DNA from: an uncultured Clostridia bacterium
Lineage (GTDB): Bacteria; Bacillota; Clostridia; UBA1381
Assembly: GCA_934462715.1 (NCBI GenBank)
Contig: CAKSIJ010000031.1
Location: 1-5,842, forward strand
Reading direction: 5' to 3'
DNA length: 5,842 nt
The translations under genes and the position numbers were made by a program. The notes beneath the pieces are model-generated. The model worked only from the letters and a program-made list of their open reading frames with translations, did no database searches and was not told where the DNA came from. Numbering within the stretch: position 1 is the first letter of the stretch; the number at the start of each line of letters is the position of its first letter. Shown in pieces: positions 4,335-5,842 of the stretch.

Positions 4335-5842
4335 AACTTTCTGCCAAAAAGAATTTCAAGCCTATCGACATTGTCCTGATATTCTCTTTCCATTTCTTTA
4401 TCGATCCATTTACCGCCTTTTGTACCTTTCTTATATAAGTCGGTGTTTTTTTGCATAATATCGTCCTGTATTTCTTTAATTTGAATATAATCCTTTGCGT
4501 CATATGGTACGATTTTTTCTTTAAATGTACCGCCCGATGACTGATTACTGCCCGTCTTTTTGGAGGATGACCTTCTTCCCGATGTTCTTCTTCCGGAAGA
4601 AGTTCTTCCCGAGGACTTCACAGGTGCAGCCGATAAAATCGAAGTTTTGCCCTCGTTTTTCGGGTCATATCCGCTCGCCGTGTACCATTCGTCAAGAGTT
4701 TTTGGCGACCCCTGTCTTATCTCGGGGCTTCCGTAAGGATATTTGTAAATATTATTTTCCTCCTCTTTGCTGTCCCACCTGTCGGCACTGTAGGCATTGT
4801 AAGCGTCAATGTAGTCCCTCTGGTCGTTTTTCTCCCATTTAAAATTACCCATGTGACCGTCATTTTTCACAAGCTGATCGTATATCGCCTGACCTCTTTC
4901 GGATAAAACGTCACGTCTTGCACTGCTTTTTTGTTCCTCTTTTGCCGGGGTCTGTTCTGCTGTTCCCGATGTGTTTTTCTCTGTGTCCGATGTGACCGTT
5001 GAGCTTGCCGACTGTGCCGCCTGCGGTGTTGAAGCTTGATTTTGCTGCTGTGCGGTGTTTGTCGGCTGCTGTGCGGATTGCGGTGCGGCAACAGCCGGCT
5101 GACTTTCCGCATACGGGTTGTTTACCTGTGCGTACTGATAACCTCCCATAGGATAGCTTGTCTGTACATACTGATAATTACCCCCTTGTCCTTCGCTCGG
5201 TTTTTTTTCATATTTCATGTAATCGGTAAAATTATTGTTTCCGCCGCCAGAGGTACCTGTGTAACCGGCAGTGCCGTGTCCCGAACCCGAGCTTACTCCG
5301 AACGGATCTACCGGAGTATACGGACTTCCGCCAAGCATAGCTTTGTATACTGCGCTGTCCTCTCCCTGCAATAACGCCATATAATTTTTCATGTATGCCA
5401 CGTCATCATTGGTCATGCCTGCATATTGCATTTCCTCCGGTGTTGGAGTATAACCGTATTGCATTGCTTCAATTATGCTGTTTCTCGTATTTCTGCGTTC
5501 CTCATTACTGAGAGTTGTAGCGTCTTGATTAAATTTCATGCCCCACTGATACTCATTAACCTTATCGTTGTATACATTTCTGTCATATTCTTTTTGCCAT
5601 TGTTCGTTGCTGTCGTTGCGTGTATCGTCCAAATACTTGAAATACCTATTGTCATAATTCTCCTTATAGGCATAATCCCGAGCGTCGGCATAACGGTTGT
5701 AACCCGTGTCATCAAGTGTTTTATACAAATTCACCAAATTAAGATCATTATTATAATCGTCCCGGTACTTATTGTACGCAAGATTATAAAGCTCCGGTAT
5801 CTTGTCTGTCAGCTGCTGTGCGTAGTAGTTCGAAGCCTGCTG
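4325..5842 (-). CDS. Tyr-rich/low-complexity phage structural protein, N-terminus cut by right window edge
   Basis: The frame is open from the right edge to a TGA at 4327-4325: 505 visible residues and no stop at the edge. A TTG at 5737 is not a convincing start because coding continues upstream in the same style. Numbered from the edge, residues 1-100 contain 17 Tyr among many Asp and Asn, in a helical pattern (YYAQQLTDKIPELYNLAY near the edge). Residues 124-150 hold a helical motif, GYTPTPEEMQYAGMTNDDV. Residues 180-310 are low complexity, first Gly/Ser/Tyr and then Gln/Ala/Ser/Thr. Residues 410-432 are a basic Ser-Gly-Arg stretch with three SGR units. The last 65 residues are charged and helical. 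I recall Clostridia prophage proteins with a matching Tyr-rich segment, all without a known function. Likely roles are an internal virion, scaffold or tail-associated protein. It is coupled to the next gene by a four-base overlap. Confidence 0.75.
   Translation of the reverse strand, partial: QQASNYYAQQLTDKIPELYNLAYNKYRDDYNNDLNLVNLYKTLDDTGYNRYADARDYAYKENYDNRYFKYLDDTRNDSNEQWQKEYDRNVYNDKVNEYQWGMKFNQDATTLSNEERRNTRNSIIEAMQYGYTPTPEEMQYAGMTNDDVAYMKNYMALLQGEDSAVYKAMLGGSPYTPVDPFGVSSGSGHGTAGYTGTSGGGNNNFTDYMKYEKKPSEGQGGNYQYVQTSYPMGGYQYAQVNNPYAESQPAVAAPQSAQQPTNTAQQQNQASTPQAAQSASSTVTSDTEKNTSGTAEQTPAKEEQKSSARRDVLSERGQAIYDQLVKNDGHMGNFKWEKNDQRDYIDAYNAYSADRWDSKEEENNIYKYPYGSPEIRQGSPKTLDEWYTASGYDPKNEGKTSILSAAPVKSSGRTSSGRRTSGRRSSSKKTGSNQSSGGTFKEKIVPYDAKDYIQIKEIQDDIMQKNTDLYKKGTKGGKWIDKEMEREYQDNVDRLEILFGRKLRG
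4587..4602. repeat. 16-bp perfect palindrome inside the Ser/Arg-rich coding segment
   Basis: CTTCTTCCGGAAGAAG is its own reverse complement. It arises where Ser codons (TCT TCC) meet Gly-Arg-Arg codons (GGA AGA AGA), within three repeated Ser-Gly-Arg units at 4547-4615. The likely cause is codon-level repeat expansion rather than selection for a DNA site, but it could act as a pause or a slippage point. Confidence 0.6.

Noticed and set aside
5036..5374. Plus-strand 112-codon frame and the neighbouring frame at 4525-4842
   Set aside because: Both are antisense shadows of the Tyr-rich gene, whose reading frame is unbroken to the right edge.
5735..5737. TTG as the start codon of the Tyr-rich gene
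   Set aside because: The same frame continues to the window edge with matching Tyr/Asp/Asn composition, and no Shine-Dalgarno precedes the TTG. The gene is partial.
1..5842. Alternative genetic code (recoded stop codons, as in some gut phages)
   Set aside because: All four frames read through without in-frame stops under the standard code, and the three visible terminators are TGA at sensible gene ends.

Overview
The window reads as one late, structural-gene stretch of a tailed bacteriophage or prophage of a Gram-positive host, most likely a gut-type Clostridia/Oscillospiraceae lineage. Grounds for this are moderate GC, strong AGGAGG-type ribosome sites, coding almost entirely on one strand, and protein signatures I recall from uncharacterised Clostridia prophage virion proteins. 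No terminase, portal, capsid, lysis or integrase gene is in view, so the phage assignment rests on protein style and context, and lytic versus prophage cannot be decided.

All four genes are on the minus strand, so transcription runs from high to low coordinates. In that order: (1) 5842-4325, a gene cut by the right edge that encodes a Tyr-rich, then Gln/Ala/Ser-rich, then Ser/Arg-rich protein of at least 505 residues; (2) 4328-4107, a 73-residue coiled-coil protein that overlaps gene 1 by four bases; (3) 4027-1463, an 854-residue beta-rich, propeller-like protein that is the best candidate for a tail nozzle/hub-type structural component; (4) 1385-1, a gene cut by the left edge with 461 visible residues. 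Its product has N-terminal repeats, a charged helical middle and the start of an Ala/Gly-rich hydrophobic region, which resembles the large multi-domain proteins that phages package in the particle.

The two gaps beside gene 3 are short but highly structured. The upstream gap (4028-4106) holds a heptamer tandem repeat that begins right after the stop of gene 2, a 14-bp hairpin whose pairing is complete only in the minus-strand RNA, and a doubled Shine-Dalgarno. The downstream gap (1386-1462) holds interleaved direct and inverted repeats built on TTGAC, which also form a possible promoter for gene 4. Gene 3 is therefore bracketed by repeat elements, while genes 1 and 2 are tightly coupled. This is compatible with gene 3 being an exchangeable module, but that is inference.

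The most attractive reading is a little-studied virion tail and DNA-ejection module: a Tyr-rich low-complexity protein, a small helical protein, a nozzle-like protein with a large Thr-rich insertion, and a large internal protein. Apart from the repeats and reading frames, which are directly visible, functional names here are hypotheses.
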